Shown: positions 1 through 9,053 of the stretch, one piece after another
How the letters are laid out: every line of letters begins with the position of its first letter
Numbering within the stretch: the stretch's first letter is position 1
NCBI GenBank assembly: GCA_017557535.1
Contig: JAFYYM010000100.1
Location: forward strand, 1 to 62,436
Length of the DNA: 62,436 nucleotides
Origin: Bacteroidales bacterium
Lineage (GTDB): Bacteria; Bacteroidota; Bacteroidia; Bacteroidales; UBA932
Direction: 5' to 3'
Program-made: the position numbers and the translations under genes
The notes under the pieces: generated by a model
Databases searched by the model: none
Told to the model about the DNA's origin: nothing
The model's input: only the letters and a program-made list of their open reading frames with translations

Positions 1-454
<454 letters not shown>

Positions 455-503
455 TTAAACATTTCTTGTCTTTAGGCAGCCATTTCTCACTGCAAAAGTG
501 ATG

Positions 504-511
504 CAAATTTA
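504..511 (-). promoter_or_regulatory. Promoter -7 box for gap
   Basis: On the minus strand this reads TAAATTTG, an exact match to the Bacteroidota primary sigma factor -7 element TAnnTTTG. It lies about 74 bases upstream of the gap start codon. The T-rich stretch just upstream may supply the loosely conserved -33 element. Confidence 0.6.
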
Positions 512-532
512 CCAAAAAAAAGGGGAATTCAG

Positions 533-540
533 TATATTTG
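533..540 (+). promoter_or_regulatory. Promoter -7 box for surE-lpxB
   Basis: TATATTTG, an exact TAnnTTTG box, ends 19 bases before the surE ATG at 560. It forms a divergent pair with the gap promoter in the same 129-base intergenic region. Confidence 0.65.
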
Positions 541-559
541 TAAACTAAAAACGATTGAT

Positions 560-1369
560 ATGCCATCAAATCTGAACATATTGATAACAAACGACGATGG
601 ATACAGCTCAAAGGGCATCCATGAGCTTGTTTCTATGATGCGCCAATTTGGCAGGATTACGGTTGTGGCGCCCAGAACTCATCAATCCGGAATGTCAGTC
701 GCCGTGTCTTTGGGTAATCGCCCTTGCGCCTATAAATATCTTGGGGAGGAGGATGGAGTCTCCTGGTCTTGGTTGGATGCCACCCCCGCGAGTTGTGTAA
801 AGTTCGCGCTGGATAAGATATTCCCGGAAAGGAAGTGCGATGTGGTTATCTGCGGCATCAATCATGGTTCCAACGCTTCAGTGGCAACTAATTATTCGGG
901 TACTATGGGGGCGGCTGAAGAGGCTGCGATCAATGGGATTCCGGCGATAGGGGTTTCTCTCTGCGAGTTCGGAGAAGATGCTGATTTCTCGTCGGTCACC
1001 GAGCGTTTCCCGGCGTTATTCTCTAAGCTGATGGACAACTGGCCGACAGGAAGAGGAATGTCATACAACATTAATTTCCCACCCTCGGCTGTGCCTCTTA
1101 AAGGTATCCGTGTCTGCCATCAGGGTTACGGTTACTGGATCGAGGAGTTCGAGCCATGGGATGGAGCGGTTCCTCCTGAAGTGAATGAGAGGGTAGACGG
1201 GTTGTATATCATGCGTGGACGGTTCCTTGACGGAAGCCCGGGAGGGGACGGATTCGCTGATCACCATGCTCTTGATGATGGCTATATATCCATAACTCCA
1301 CAGACTATTGACAGAACGGATCATGAGGAGGAAAGGCGTCTTTGGGGGATTATGAACGAAGAGTTTTGA
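560..1369 (+). CDS. surE: 5'/3'-nucleotidase SurE
   Basis: Survival protein SurE, a divalent-metal-dependent phosphatase acting on nucleoside 5'- and 3'-monophosphates in the cytoplasm. The N-terminus shows LITNDDGYSSKGI, with the metal-binding Asp pair NDD of the family, then the conserved INHGSNASVATNYSGTMGAA segment (N and S ligand residues and the AAxEA helix). Length 269 aa is normal for the family. It starts 19 bases after an exact promoter box, and its stop TGA shares one base with the start ATG of lpxB, so the two are probably translated together. This surE-lpxB pairing is often seen in Bacteroidales. Confidence 0.95.
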   Translation: MPSNLNILITNDDGYSSKGIHELVSMMRQFGRITVVAPRTHQSGMSVAVSLGNRPCAYKYLGEEDGVSWSWLDATPASCVKFALDKIFPERKCDVVICGINHGSNASVATNYSGTMGAAEEAAINGIPAIGVSLCEFGEDADFSSVTERFPALFSKLMDNWPTGRGMSYNINFPPSAVPLKGIRVCHQGYGYWIEEFEPWDGAVPPEVNERVDGLYIMRGRFLDGSPGGDGFADHHALDDGYISITPQTIDRTDHEEERRLWGIMNEEF

Positions 1370-2517
1370 TGGGGAGGTATTATCTCATAGCCGGAGAGGC
1401 ATCGGGAGATCTCCATGGATCTAATTTGATCCGGGGACTTCTCGTTGCAGATCCAAGCGCCAAGATCCGCTGTTGGGGAGGAGCACTGATGGCCGCTGCC
1501 GGCGGGGAGCTTGTGAGTGACTACAGGGAAGGGGCTGTCATAGGGTTCTCGCAGGTCCTTCTCCATCCGGGAAAATTCGCCAAAAGACTGGAATCATGTA
1601 AAAAAGACATACTCTCATGGGAACCGGACGCTGTTATCCTCATCGATTATCCAGGCTTCAATTTCAAGATAGCGGAATTCGCCCATAAGGCAGGTTTCAG
1701 GGTGTTTTATTACATCGCCCCGAAGGTATGGGCTTCCAGGGAAAGCCGTGTGAGGAAACTGAAGGAATTTGTCGACAAATTATTCATAGTGTTCCCGTTC
1801 GAGATCCCGTATTTCACATCCAAAGGAGTTGATTTCATATACAAGGGTAATCCACTTGTGGACGCTGTCGATGATTCATCGGCCATGACAAAGACAAGAA
1901 AGGACTTCTTGGATGAGACCGGATTACCGGACAAGCCTATAATCGCCCTTCTGCCCGGCTCAAGGTCGGGGGAGATATCTTCGATGATGCCTGTTTACAT
2001 GGAATTCGCAGATAGGCTTCATGATCTTGAGGAATATTCTGACTATCAGTTTGTTATCGCGGGAGCACCCTCCCGTTCGGAGGAAGATTACTCTGAGTAC
2101 ATGGGAGGAAGGGATCATGTGAGGGTGGTTTTCGGAAACAGCTATGGCGTCATGCGCCATGCTTCAGCCGCGGTTGTGAATTCCGGTACCGCGTCGCTTG
2201 AGTGCGCGCTCTTGGGAACCCCACAGGTCGTGGCTTATAGGACAGCTACTCTTAATTACCTGATTGCCAGGATTATCATTAAAGTTCGTTACATCAGTCT
2301 CGGAAACTTGATTCTTGATAAGATGTGTTTCAGGGAGCTTCTGCAGGATTATTTCACGGCCGGCAATCTTCTTCATGAGGTGAGGCGCTTGATAGAGGAT
2401 CCTGTGTATAAGGAGAAGATGTTGGAAGATTATGCGGGTATACGGGAATCCCTCGGGGGTGGTGGTGCGTCGGAAGCGGTCGCCAAAGCCATGGTAATGG
2501 AATTGGGAAATAGTTGA
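1369..2517 (+). CDS. lpxB: Lipid-A-disaccharide synthase
   Basis: LpxB is a GT19 glycosyltransferase that joins UDP-2,3-diacylglucosamine and lipid X to form lipid A disaccharide on the inner face of the inner membrane. The start is MGRYYLIAGEASGDLHGSN, where GEASGDLHG is the family signature, followed by LIDYPGFNFKIA, APKVWASRE, LLPGSRSGEI and the nucleotide-sugar motif NSGTASLECALLGTPQVV. About 382 aa from the ATG at 1369, usual for LpxB. An upstream in-frame TTG at 1342 would lengthen it, but the ATG overlapping surE's stop (TGATG) is the better start. Its presence indicates a Gram-negative outer membrane with lipid A. Confidence 0.95.
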   Translation: MGRYYLIAGEASGDLHGSNLIRGLLVADPSAKIRCWGGALMAAAGGELVSDYREGAVIGFSQVLLHPGKFAKRLESCKKDILSWEPDAVILIDYPGFNFKIAEFAHKAGFRVFYYIAPKVWASRESRVRKLKEFVDKLFIVFPFEIPYFTSKGVDFIYKGNPLVDAVDDSSAMTKTRKDFLDETGLPDKPIIALLPGSRSGEISSMMPVYMEFADRLHDLEEYSDYQFVIAGAPSRSEEDYSEYMGGRDHVRVVFGNSYGVMRHASAAVVNSGTASLECALLGTPQVVAYRTATLNYLIARIIIKVRYISLGNLILDKMCFRELLQDYFTAGNLLHEVRRLIEDPVYKEKMLEDYAGIRESLGGGGASEAVAKAMVMELGNS

Positions 2518-2519
2518 AT

Positions 2520-3614
2520 ATGAAAAAGTTGCTTCTAATTGCCCTGTTTTTGGCGGCATTGTTTCCGCTATGCGGGCAGTCTTTGCCTGAAGTCTATGTG
2601 GAAGGGGGAAATCATCATGTCCAGGGTATCGCTTATGACCCTGATGCGGGAAGAATGTATTTCTCTTTCACCGACAGGTTCCTGGTTACTGACATGAAAG
2701 GTGTTGTTCTCGGATCGGTGGAGCATATCCAGGGTCATCTAGGTGCCATGGTCTTCGATCCGGTCCGGCGTAAGGTCTTCGCCTCATTGGAGTGTAAGGA
2801 TGACGTTATAGGCAAGGGTTTGTCTGACTTCGCGAAAGGGAGGTCTATGTTCTATATCGCGGTTATCGATGTTGACAACATATCGGAGATTGGCGAGGAT
2901 TCCGAGGGTAACGACGCTTTCAAGATTGTCTGTGTCAGGGAGGCTACCAAGGACTATCATCTCAAAGGTTTCGGCACCTCAGGAGAGGAGTATGAGCATT
3001 TCTATGGTTGCTCCGGGATTGACGGGGTCGCTATAGCCCCCAAAATAGGGAAAAAGAAAGGTAAGGACTTTCTTTACGTGGCTTACGGTATCTACGGCGA
3101 CACCTCAAGGAGCGACAACGACAGCCAGGTCCTGCTTCGTTACGACATTGATAAACTGCTGCGCTTCGCTGGTACGGTCAAATTCGGTGAGTTTTATTCC
3201 GAGGGCACCGAGAAGCCGCTGGACAAGTATTTCGTGTACACAGGCAATACCAATTGGGGCGTTCAGAACATGGCCTACGACCGTAGCCTGGGAAGATTGT
3301 TCCTTTTTGTTTACAAGGGAGCGAAGGAGCGGTTCAATAATTATCCCGCATTCTCATTCGATGTGTCCCGCAGACCTGTCAAGAGAGGGCTTATCGGAGT
3401 GCCATACGACACATCGAGGCATCCTGTCATCGGTTCATGGGAGAATCCGGTGGAAGGGATATCTTTCAAATGGGGAGGAACAGGGGTTTCTCCTCTGGGC
3501 GACGGGCGTTTCTATTTCTCGGAGCATGGACGTTCTGAGGCTACCGGGAATCAAAACTGCCTGGCCAGGGTATATCGCTGGGATGGGAAGACTTTCGTCA
3601 AGGAATCCGACTAA
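2520..3614 (+). CDS. Secreted protein of unknown function, probable beta-propeller
   Basis: About 364 aa from the ATG at 2520, three bases after lpxB's stop codon, so it belongs to the surE-lpxB operon. A Sec signal peptide is clear (MKKLLLIALFLAALFPLCGQ). The mature part is rich in repeated strand-like patterns such as VQGIAYDPDAGRMYFSF, LGAMVFDPVRRKVFAS and NMAYDRSLGRLFLFVY, which look like blades of a beta-propeller. No catalytic motif is recognised. It is probably a conserved Bacteroidales periplasmic or surface protein. Its stop codon overlaps the stop of the convergent lysozyme gene by four bases. Confidence 0.6.
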   Translation: MKKLLLIALFLAALFPLCGQSLPEVYVEGGNHHVQGIAYDPDAGRMYFSFTDRFLVTDMKGVVLGSVEHIQGHLGAMVFDPVRRKVFASLECKDDVIGKGLSDFAKGRSMFYIAVIDVDNISEIGEDSEGNDAFKIVCVREATKDYHLKGFGTSGEEYEHFYGCSGIDGVAIAPKIGKKKGKDFLYVAYGIYGDTSRSDNDSQVLLRYDIDKLLRFAGTVKFGEFYSEGTEKPLDKYFVYTGNTNWGVQNMAYDRSLGRLFLFVYKGAKERFNNYPAFSFDVSRRPVKRGLIGVPYDTSRHPVIGSWENPVEGISFKWGGTGVSPLGDGRFYFSEHGRSEATGNQNCLARVYRWDGKTFVKESD

Positions 3615-4396
3615 TTCACTTCCATAACGCTCAGATCCACGGTTCCTGGGACTCCCTTCACGACAGCCCTGTCAGTGAACTGCCACCAGATCCAACCCTC
3701 GTGAGCCGGCCTAGGCTTTCCGTAATGAGCCACCCATATAGGGTAATTGTCGGTAATATCCTTTGACAAGTGGTCTTTAATGAAGGAAGAACTGGCGTAT
3801 ACAGCCGGTTTTTTGCCGTAGTGAGCCTCGACTGTCCGCAGCCATGTCAATGCCCTGCGATTCAGAAGCTCGTCAGAGCAGCCAAGGTGGATGGTCTCAA
3901 TATCGAGAACGGGAGGGAGATCCTTGATCCGCATGTCCCCGACAGTCGAGATGAAATTCTTAGCTTGCGTCTCACCATCTTTCGAGCTTCTGAAGAAGTG
4001 ATACGCCCCTCTCCTTATGGTTGTTTTCCCAGCTTCTCTCCAGTTGTCCTTGAAGTCAGGATCCTTGAAAGAGGCACCTTCCGTGGCTTTGATGAACACG
4101 AAACTCACAGGCTTTATCTCCTTGGCGGAGTAGGGATCCCTGACAGTCCTTCTCTTGTTGTCTGTCATGACGTATAGGGAGTCCCAGGCAATTTTGCCGG
4201 CGTTGTTGTGCGATATGTCAATTCCGAATCTCCAAGTGCCGGCAGGGACTTTGGCTCCTCTCTCCGCTCCGGCACCACCGTTCCATCTATGTGAGATGAG
4301 GAAAATGGCTAGAAGAAGCCCAACTGCGACACAGATAGCTGCCCAGGGGCTTAATCGCAGATTCCGTTTCTTCCTCTTTCTCTTGGGTGAAGGCAT
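3611..4396 (-). CDS. Glycoside hydrolase family 25 lysozyme, membrane-anchored
   Basis: 261 aa muramidase that would cleave the N-acetylmuramic acid to N-acetylglucosamine bond of peptidoglycan. A basic N-terminus (PSPKRKRKKRNLR) is followed by one hydrophobic segment at about residues 18-38, so it is probably an inner-membrane-anchored periplasmic enzyme. The GH25 fold follows: FGIDISHNNAGKI (catalytic Asp in DIS), FVFIKATEGASFKD, RRGAYHFFRS, LPPVLDIET (acidic catalytic pair), YPIWVAHYGKPRP and WIWWQFTD. All active-site blocks are present. A TAATTTTG promoter box lies 19 bases upstream (4423 to 4416). It is convergent with the upstream propeller gene. Confidence 0.88.
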   Translation of the reverse strand: MPSPKRKRKKRNLRLSPWAAICVAVGLLLAIFLISHRWNGGAGAERGAKVPAGTWRFGIDISHNNAGKIAWDSLYVMTDNKRRTVRDPYSAKEIKPVSFVFIKATEGASFKDPDFKDNWREAGKTTIRRGAYHFFRSSKDGETQAKNFISTVGDMRIKDLPPVLDIETIHLGCSDELLNRRALTWLRTVEAHYGKKPAVYASSSFIKDHLSKDITDNYPIWVAHYGKPRPAHEGWIWWQFTDRAVVKGVPGTVDLSVMEVN

Positions 4397-4415
4397 AATA
4401 TTCCCGAATTATCGT

Positions 4416-4423
4416 CAAAATTA
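4416..4423 (-). promoter_or_regulatory. Promoter -7 box for GH25 lysozyme
   Basis: Minus-strand TAATTTTG matches TAnnTTTG and ends 19 bases before the lysozyme start at 4396. Confidence 0.5.
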
Positions 4424-4435
4424 GTTATTTTTTGT

Positions 4436-4476
4436 TAGATTTGCGTTTAGCGCTTTCCGCTGACCATTTATATTTG
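4436..4476 (+). promoter_or_regulatory. Two candidate promoter boxes for rubrerythrin
   Basis: TAGATTTG at 4436-4443 and TATATTTG at 4469-4476 both match TAnnTTTG. The second ends only six bases before the ATG at 4483 and would give an almost leaderless mRNA; the first would give a leader of about 35 bases. Dual start sites are possible. Confidence 0.5.
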
Positions 4477-4482
4477 ATAATC

Positions 4483-5022
4483 ATGGAACTCAAAGGATCA
4501 AAAACCGAACAGAACCTGCAGACCGCTTTCGCCGGCGAGAGTCAGGCTCACACCAAGTATCTCTATTACGCCTCCAGGGCAAAGAAAGATGGATATGTCC
4601 AGATAAGCAAAATCTTCGAGGAGACCGCCAAGAACGAGAAGGAGCATGCCAAGATTTGGTTCAAGTTCCTGCATGGCGGATCAGTCCCCGCTACAGATGT
4701 CAATCTCGCTGACGCCGCTGCCGGTGAGAATTACGAGTGGACTGATATGTATGATGGCTTCGCGAAGACAGCCAAGGAGGAAGGCTTTGATGAGATCGCC
4801 GATCTCTTCGAGAAGGTGGGGGCCATTGAGAAAACCCACGAGGAGCGTTATCGCAAACTGCTTGGTAAGGTCAAGGAGGCCGTTGTTTTCTCCCGTGACG
4901 AGGACGCCATCTGGGAGTGCTCTAATTGCGGCCATATTGTGATCGGAAAGAAGGCGCCTGAGGTCTGCCCTGTCTGCAACCACCCCCAGAGCTATTTCCA
5001 GGTTAAAGCGGAGAATTATTAA
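4483..5022 (+). CDS. rbr: Rubrerythrin
   Basis: Rubrerythrin reduces hydrogen peroxide with electrons from rubredoxin or NADH systems, protecting anaerobes from oxygen. The 179 aa protein has the ferritin-like di-iron domain (ExxH-type helices: [43 protein letters not shown]) and a C-terminal rubredoxin-like iron site with two Cys pairs ([25 protein letters not shown]). Length is normal. The ATG at 4483 is chosen over an upstream TTG because the family begins near MxLKGSKTExNL. Its presence supports a strictly anaerobic lifestyle. Confidence 0.96.
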   Translation: MELKGSKTEQNLQTAFAGESQAHTKYLYYASRAKKDGYVQISKIFEETAKNEKEHAKIWFKFLHGGSVPATDVNLADAAAGENYEWTDMYDGFAKTAKEEGFDEIADLFEKVGAIEKTHEERYRKLLGKVKEAVVFSRDEDAIWECSNCGHIVIGKKAPEVCPVCNHPQSYFQVKAENY

Positions 5023-5043
5023 TCCATTAATATCTAAAGATTC

Positions 5044-6246
5044 ATGAGAACGAACGTTTTTGTTTTCGCTGCCATCGCGGCCGCGGTCATCCCCTCCGCG
5101 CTTTTCGCCCAGCAGCCTAGGCCCCAGATGCCCCAGGCTGACTATAAGTTCACCGTGGTCAAGGAGAACCCTATCACCTCAATTAAGAATCAGGCCAGCT
5201 CCAGCACCTGCTGGTGCTTCTCCACCATCGCTTTCCTCGAGTCCGAGGTCATCAGGATCAAGGGTATCAAGGATGCGGCTGATTACCCGGATCTCTCTGA
5301 GATGTTCGTTATCTCCCAGTCCTATAAGGACAGGGCTGACAAGTACGTCCGTCTGGACGGCGACCTCCGCTTCGGTCCTGGATCTGAGGCTGATGATGTC
5401 TTCCATGTTATCGAGGACTACGGTATCGTGCCCCAGGAAGTGATGCCCGGAAAGCAGGATCTTCCCAAGCATGGTGAGATTGACGCCGTGACAAAAGCTT
5501 ATGTCGAGGCGATCGTCAAGACTTCCGGCCGTGGAGGTCTTTCCACAACTTGGAAGGGCGGTTTCGACGCTATGTGCGACAACTTCTTCGGCACTGCTCC
5601 CGCGACCTTCGAGTACAAAGGCAAGACCTACACACCCGCTTCCTACAGGGATGAGCTTGGCATCGTTCCTTCCGATTATGTGAACCTCACCTCCTTTACC
5701 CATCATCCGTTCTACACCAAATTCGCTCTGGAGATTGGTGACAACTGGAGAGGAGATACCTCATACAACGTGCCCCTCAACGAGTTCATGGACGCTCTCA
5801 AGAACGCTGTCGAGAAGGGTTACACAGTGGCTTGGGGATCTGATGTGAGTGAGATAGGCTTCACCAGGAATGGTGTCGGTGTGCTCGTGGACGCTAAAGC
5901 CATGGCTCCCGGCAGCGACCAGGCTCGTTGGGTCGGAGCTGATCCCTCACAGGCCCAGAAGGCCCCTGTGGAGATTCCCAAGGAGCTGGTTCCCACCCAG
6001 GAATCACGTCAGGAAGGCTTTGACAACAAGACCACCACTGACGACCACGGCATGCAGATCTACGGAATCGCCAAGGATCAGAACGGCACCACTTACTACA
6101 TGGTAAAGAACTCATGGGGTGAGACCGGCAAGTATAAGGGAATTTGGTACGTGTCCGAGAACTTCATCGCCGCCAAGTCAATGGACCTTGTCATGCATAA
6201 GGACGCCCTCCCTAAGGATCTTAAGAAAAAGCTCGGTATCAAATAA
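5044..6246 (+). CDS. Secreted C1 family cysteine peptidase (aminopeptidase C / bleomycin hydrolase type)
   Basis: 400 aa papain-fold peptidase of the C1B (PepC/bleomycin hydrolase) group. A signal peptide (RTNVFVFAAIAAAVIPSALFAQ) indicates export, unlike cytoplasmic PepC. The catalytic Cys lies in KNQASSSTCWCFSTIAFLES, the His in TTDDHGMQIYGIA and the Asn in YYMVKNSWGETG. All three catalytic residues are present in the expected order. It probably trims peptides in the periplasm or at the surface. It follows rubrerythrin by 21 bases and its stop abuts the ATG of pssA with no gap. Confidence 0.88.
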   Translation: MRTNVFVFAAIAAAVIPSALFAQQPRPQMPQADYKFTVVKENPITSIKNQASSSTCWCFSTIAFLESEVIRIKGIKDAADYPDLSEMFVISQSYKDRADKYVRLDGDLRFGPGSEADDVFHVIEDYGIVPQEVMPGKQDLPKHGEIDAVTKAYVEAIVKTSGRGGLSTTWKGGFDAMCDNFFGTAPATFEYKGKTYTPASYRDELGIVPSDYVNLTSFTHHPFYTKFALEIGDNWRGDTSYNVPLNEFMDALKNAVEKGYTVAWGSDVSEIGFTRNGVGVLVDAKAMAPGSDQARWVGADPSQAQKAPVEIPKELVPTQESRQEGFDNKTTTDDHGMQIYGIAKDQNGTTYYMVKNSWGETGKYKGIWYVSENFIAAKSMDLVMHKDALPKDLKKKLGIK

Positions 6247-6975
6247 ATGAATATCCGGAAGCATATTCCAGACTCTATCACCTCCATGAACCTCCTATGT
6301 GGGGTCGTGGGGGTGATTCTGACTTTGGCCGGACGCCCGGATCTGGGTTTTATTTGCATGATCCTGGGCGCTGTTTTTGACTTTTTCGACGGCTTCGCCG
6401 CCAGGATGCTTAATGCCTCGTCCGGAATAGGGAAAGAACTGGATTCTCTGGCCGACATGGTCACCTTTGGCGTCCTTCCATCAGTGATGCTTTTCTTGGC
6501 TGGTGGCACGAATATCCTCATTCTCAAATATTTCCCTATCATCCTCGCGGCTTTTTCCGCCCTCAGGCTGGCGAAGTTCAACCTCGATGAGAGGCAGCAT
6601 TCCAGTTTTCTGGGGCTCCCTACACCGGCCGCGGCTATGATTTGCGGCTCACTGGCATGCTTCGCTTATAAAGTTCCTGACAGCCTCTTGGCCTCATGGT
6701 GCTCAGGTCCTGTGTTGCTCCCTGTGCTGGCTCTTGCCCTCAGTTTTTTGCTGGTCAGCGAGGTGCCGATGTTCTCGATGAAATTCGGCGGCGGGAACAA
6801 GGCTTCCAGAATTGAGAATATCAAGAGGATAGTTTTTCTGGTCTTGTCGGTGGCTGCAGTTGTGGTGACCCTGATCACCGGACTGCATTGGTCCTTCGCC
6901 TTCCTTGCTGCTTTCACCGGATATATCATCATCAACCTCGCTTCCGTTTTCTGTCATTCTGGGCGAAGTGAATAA
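6247..6975 (+). CDS. pssA: CDP-diacylglycerol-serine O-phosphatidyltransferase
   Basis: Membrane enzyme that makes phosphatidylserine from CDP-diacylglycerol and serine, the first step to phosphatidylethanolamine. The CDP-alcohol phosphatidyltransferase signature is complete: DGFAARMLNASSGIGKELD followed by SLAD, giving the DG..AR........G...D...D pattern at about residues 48-70. Several hydrophobic helices span the rest; 242 aa is typical. The ATG follows the stop of the preceding peptidase gene directly. The end overlaps the next gene by eight bases if that gene uses the GTG at 6968. Confidence 0.92.
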   Translation: MNIRKHIPDSITSMNLLCGVVGVILTLAGRPDLGFICMILGAVFDFFDGFAARMLNASSGIGKELDSLADMVTFGVLPSVMLFLAGGTNILILKYFPIILAAFSALRLAKFNLDERQHSSFLGLPTPAAAMICGSLACFAYKVPDSLLASWCSGPVLLPVLALALSFLLVSEVPMFSMKFGGGNKASRIENIKRIVFLVLSVAAVVVTLITGLHWSFAFLAAFTGYIIINLASVFCHSGRSE

Positions 6976-7603
6976 TCCTAAAACCATCCTCTATGTCCAT
7001 GGCATGGGAGGCGGTGGCGACAGTCGCATCCCTTCAATCCTCAGGGACCTTCTCGGACCGGGATATTCCATATTCATAAAGACTTATGACTTCGATCCTG
7101 AGATAGCCACCGAGCAACTGGCATCTTGGGCATCGGAAGTCAAACCGGATCTGGTGATAGGGGAGAGCATGGGCGCCATACATGCTGTCGCCTTAAGAGG
7201 ATATCCTCATCTCTTCGTATCTCCTTCCCTCAATGCTCCACTGTTTTTCAGGGTATTGGCAGGAATAGCCTGGATCCCTGGCGTGACCAGGTTCTTCGAT
7301 TGGTACTATCATCCTAAGGAGGGAGACAGGCAACCTCTTCATTTCGCCCGGCGGACCCTGATCAAATGGCCGGCGATCAGGAAAGCTGCGTTGAGGAACA
7401 CTCCTTTGTGCGGGAGCGGGGATTATTTCCATGCTTTCTTTGGCACTCGTGACAAATTCCGCCGCAGCGGGGTGGTTATGATCCGGACGTGGCGCAAGTA
7501 TTTTGGAGAAGGGACATGGACAGTGTATGAGGGGACTCATTTCATGGAGGAGGAGCACATCCGGGCTTTGCTGGTCCCAAAGATTCTTTCATTGTTGGAT
7601 TGA
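6968..7603 (+). CDS. Alpha/beta-hydrolase, YqiA-like esterase
   Basis: About 211 aa. It opens with PKTILYVHGMGGGGDSRIPS, a strand plus HGxGG oxyanion turn, and continues with PDLVIGESMGAIHAVALRG, where GESMG is the nucleophile elbow (Ser). A late Asp (FFGTRDKFRRSG) and His (VYEGTHFMEEEH) complete a plausible Ser-Asp-His triad. This layout fits the small YqiA/UPF0227 esterase group. Substrate unknown. No ATG sits at the expected place: the GTG at 6968, overlapping the end of pssA, is the most natural start, though a TTG at 6905 is also in frame. Confidence 0.7.
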   Translation: MNNPKTILYVHGMGGGGDSRIPSILRDLLGPGYSIFIKTYDFDPEIATEQLASWASEVKPDLVIGESMGAIHAVALRGYPHLFVSPSLNAPLFFRVLAGIAWIPGVTRFFDWYYHPKEGDRQPLHFARRTLIKWPAIRKAALRNTPLCGSGDYFHAFFGTRDKFRRSGVVMIRTWRKYFGEGTWTVYEGTHFMEEEHIRALLVPKILSLLD

Positions 7604-7639
7604 TTTTATTAAATTCGCGGATAATCAATCTATTTCGCC

Positions 7640-8416
7640 TTGAGACTCAAGTACCCGTTGTTTATCCTTGCCGCACTGGCGCTGCTCTCATCATGCGTCA
7701 GGCGCATTGAGGCTGGATATGACTCGATTCCCCTTGTCGACCGGCTCGTTACTGACTCCCTTCCGTCGCTTCAACACATGGCCTCTCTGGCCGGAAAGCT
7801 TTCCGGTGCGATTGTTCTGGTGGGAGAGCCGCTTCAGTGCCTGGCTATGAGCGAGAAGATGATGAGTGGTGACGAGTTCGATAATGTTGACGCTCGTCCT
7901 GTCCAGGATGGCCTTCCTGATTTCTCGGGCGAGACCATCGTGTCCCTGCTCAATTTCACGGTCCCTCCATACGATTCCCTGTCCGTGTCGGGGAAGGATT
8001 CACTTGCTCTGCGCGAGATAGCGGTATGCAGCGCTTTGGCGGCCTTGGATTCAACTGTAGGTTGTAAGGTCCTGGTGATCTGCTCCAACGCTCTGGCGCC
8101 CGAGGGTGGCGAGGATGTCGTTGATTTCTATGGAAAGATAGGATGCGATGTGCCCGTGATATTTTCAGCGGACACCTCGTTCTCTTTCACTAAAGCATGC
8201 TATAAAGTACTGAGGGAAAGGAACTTGTTTACCCACAATATAGCCTACCCAGTGGCCAGGCTGATGATGATTACCGGAGGGGATAGCTCCCGCCACCCCT
8301 TGATGTTTGATGATAATAAGGTTCCCGAGTCTTTCGCGGATACTGTCGGCGTGTTCGCGCCGAACACCTACGTCTCACATGTACAAAATAAGTATAACTC
8401 CGGAAGAGATAGATAA
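7640..8416 (+). CDS. Lipoprotein of unknown function
   Basis: 258 aa with a short basic N-terminus, a hydrophobic stretch and the lipobox LLSSC, so it is a predicted lipoprotein (RLKYPLFILAALALLSSCV). The mature part shows alternating strand/helix patterns (SGAIVLVGEPLQCLAMSEKM, CKVLVICSNALAPE, DVPVIFSAD) but no family is recognised. No ATG exists near the start, so the TTG at 7640 is used. A TAAATTCG box (7610-7617), a variant of TAnnTTTG, lies 22 bases upstream. Its last 38 bases overlap the start of the exonuclease gene. Confidence 0.6.
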   Translation: MRLKYPLFILAALALLSSCVRRIEAGYDSIPLVDRLVTDSLPSLQHMASLAGKLSGAIVLVGEPLQCLAMSEKMMSGDEFDNVDARPVQDGLPDFSGETIVSLLNFTVPPYDSLSVSGKDSLALREIAVCSALAALDSTVGCKVLVICSNALAPEGGEDVVDFYGKIGCDVPVIFSADTSFSFTKACYKVLRERNLFTHNIAYPVARLMMITGGDSSRHPLMFDDNKVPESFADTVGVFAPNTYVSHVQNKYNSGRDR

Positions 8417-9053
8417 ACTGGAGCTGGTGAGCTTCCCTGGCAAAATCAAGGTGATTGACGGTGCGGGTTTGGAATTCCTCAGCGCTGTCCGCTACTTGAA
8501 AAGGCAGAGGATCATCGGATTCGACACAGAGTCACGTCCTACTTTTTCCCCTGACCAACCCCACTATGGGGTCTCCTTGTTGCAGCTTTCGGGAGCCGAG
8601 AAGGCGTTCTTGTTCAGGATAAAGTTGATGGGGGGAATTCCAAAGCCTTTGAGATCAATCCTTTCCAATGAGAGTATCATCAAAGTCGGAGCTGCTGTCA
8701 ACGATGATGTGCGTGGACTTGAGAGGCATCATGATTTTACTCCCAGGGGCTTTATCGATCTCCAGAAAATCGTATGGGAATATGGGATAAGGGATAAGGC
8801 GGTTAAGAAAATGGCCGCTATCATCCTGGGCATAAAGATATCCAAGACCCAGCAGCTCTCAAATTGGGAGGCGGATACCCTTTCCGACGCTCAACAAGCA
8901 TACGCCGCCACAGACGCCTGGGTCTGCAGGGAGATGTATCTCAAACTGAAAAGCTCGAAAAAGCATCCTCTCACTCCGGAGCAGATGATGCCAAACCCTC
9001 CAAAGAATCAAGCTAGAAATGACAAAGATAATACTCAAGAAGGGCAGGGATGA
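8379..9053 (+). CDS. 3'-5' exonuclease, RNase D-like (DEDDy)
   Basis: About 224 aa nuclease of the DnaQ/RNase D superfamily, expected to trim RNA or DNA from the 3' end using two metal ions. The DEDDy acidic motifs are visible: IIGFDTESRP (Exo I, D and E), VGAAVNDDVRGLE (Exo II, D), and QAYAATDAWVCREMY (Exo III, Y and D). There is no HRDC domain, unlike full RNase D, which matches the short single-domain exonucleases common in Bacteroidales. The ATG at 8379 overlaps the preceding lipoprotein gene by 38 bases, and its own end overlaps rlmI by 35 bases, so the three genes form an operon. Confidence 0.88.
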   Translation: MYKISITPEEIDKLELVSFPGKIKVIDGAGLEFLSAVRYLKRQRIIGFDTESRPTFSPDQPHYGVSLLQLSGAEKAFLFRIKLMGGIPKPLRSILSNESIIKVGAAVNDDVRGLERHHDFTPRGFIDLQKIVWEYGIRDKAVKKMAAIILGIKISKTQQLSNWEADTLSDAQQAYAATDAWVCREMYLKLKSSKKHPLTPEQMMPNPPKNQARNDKDNTQEGQG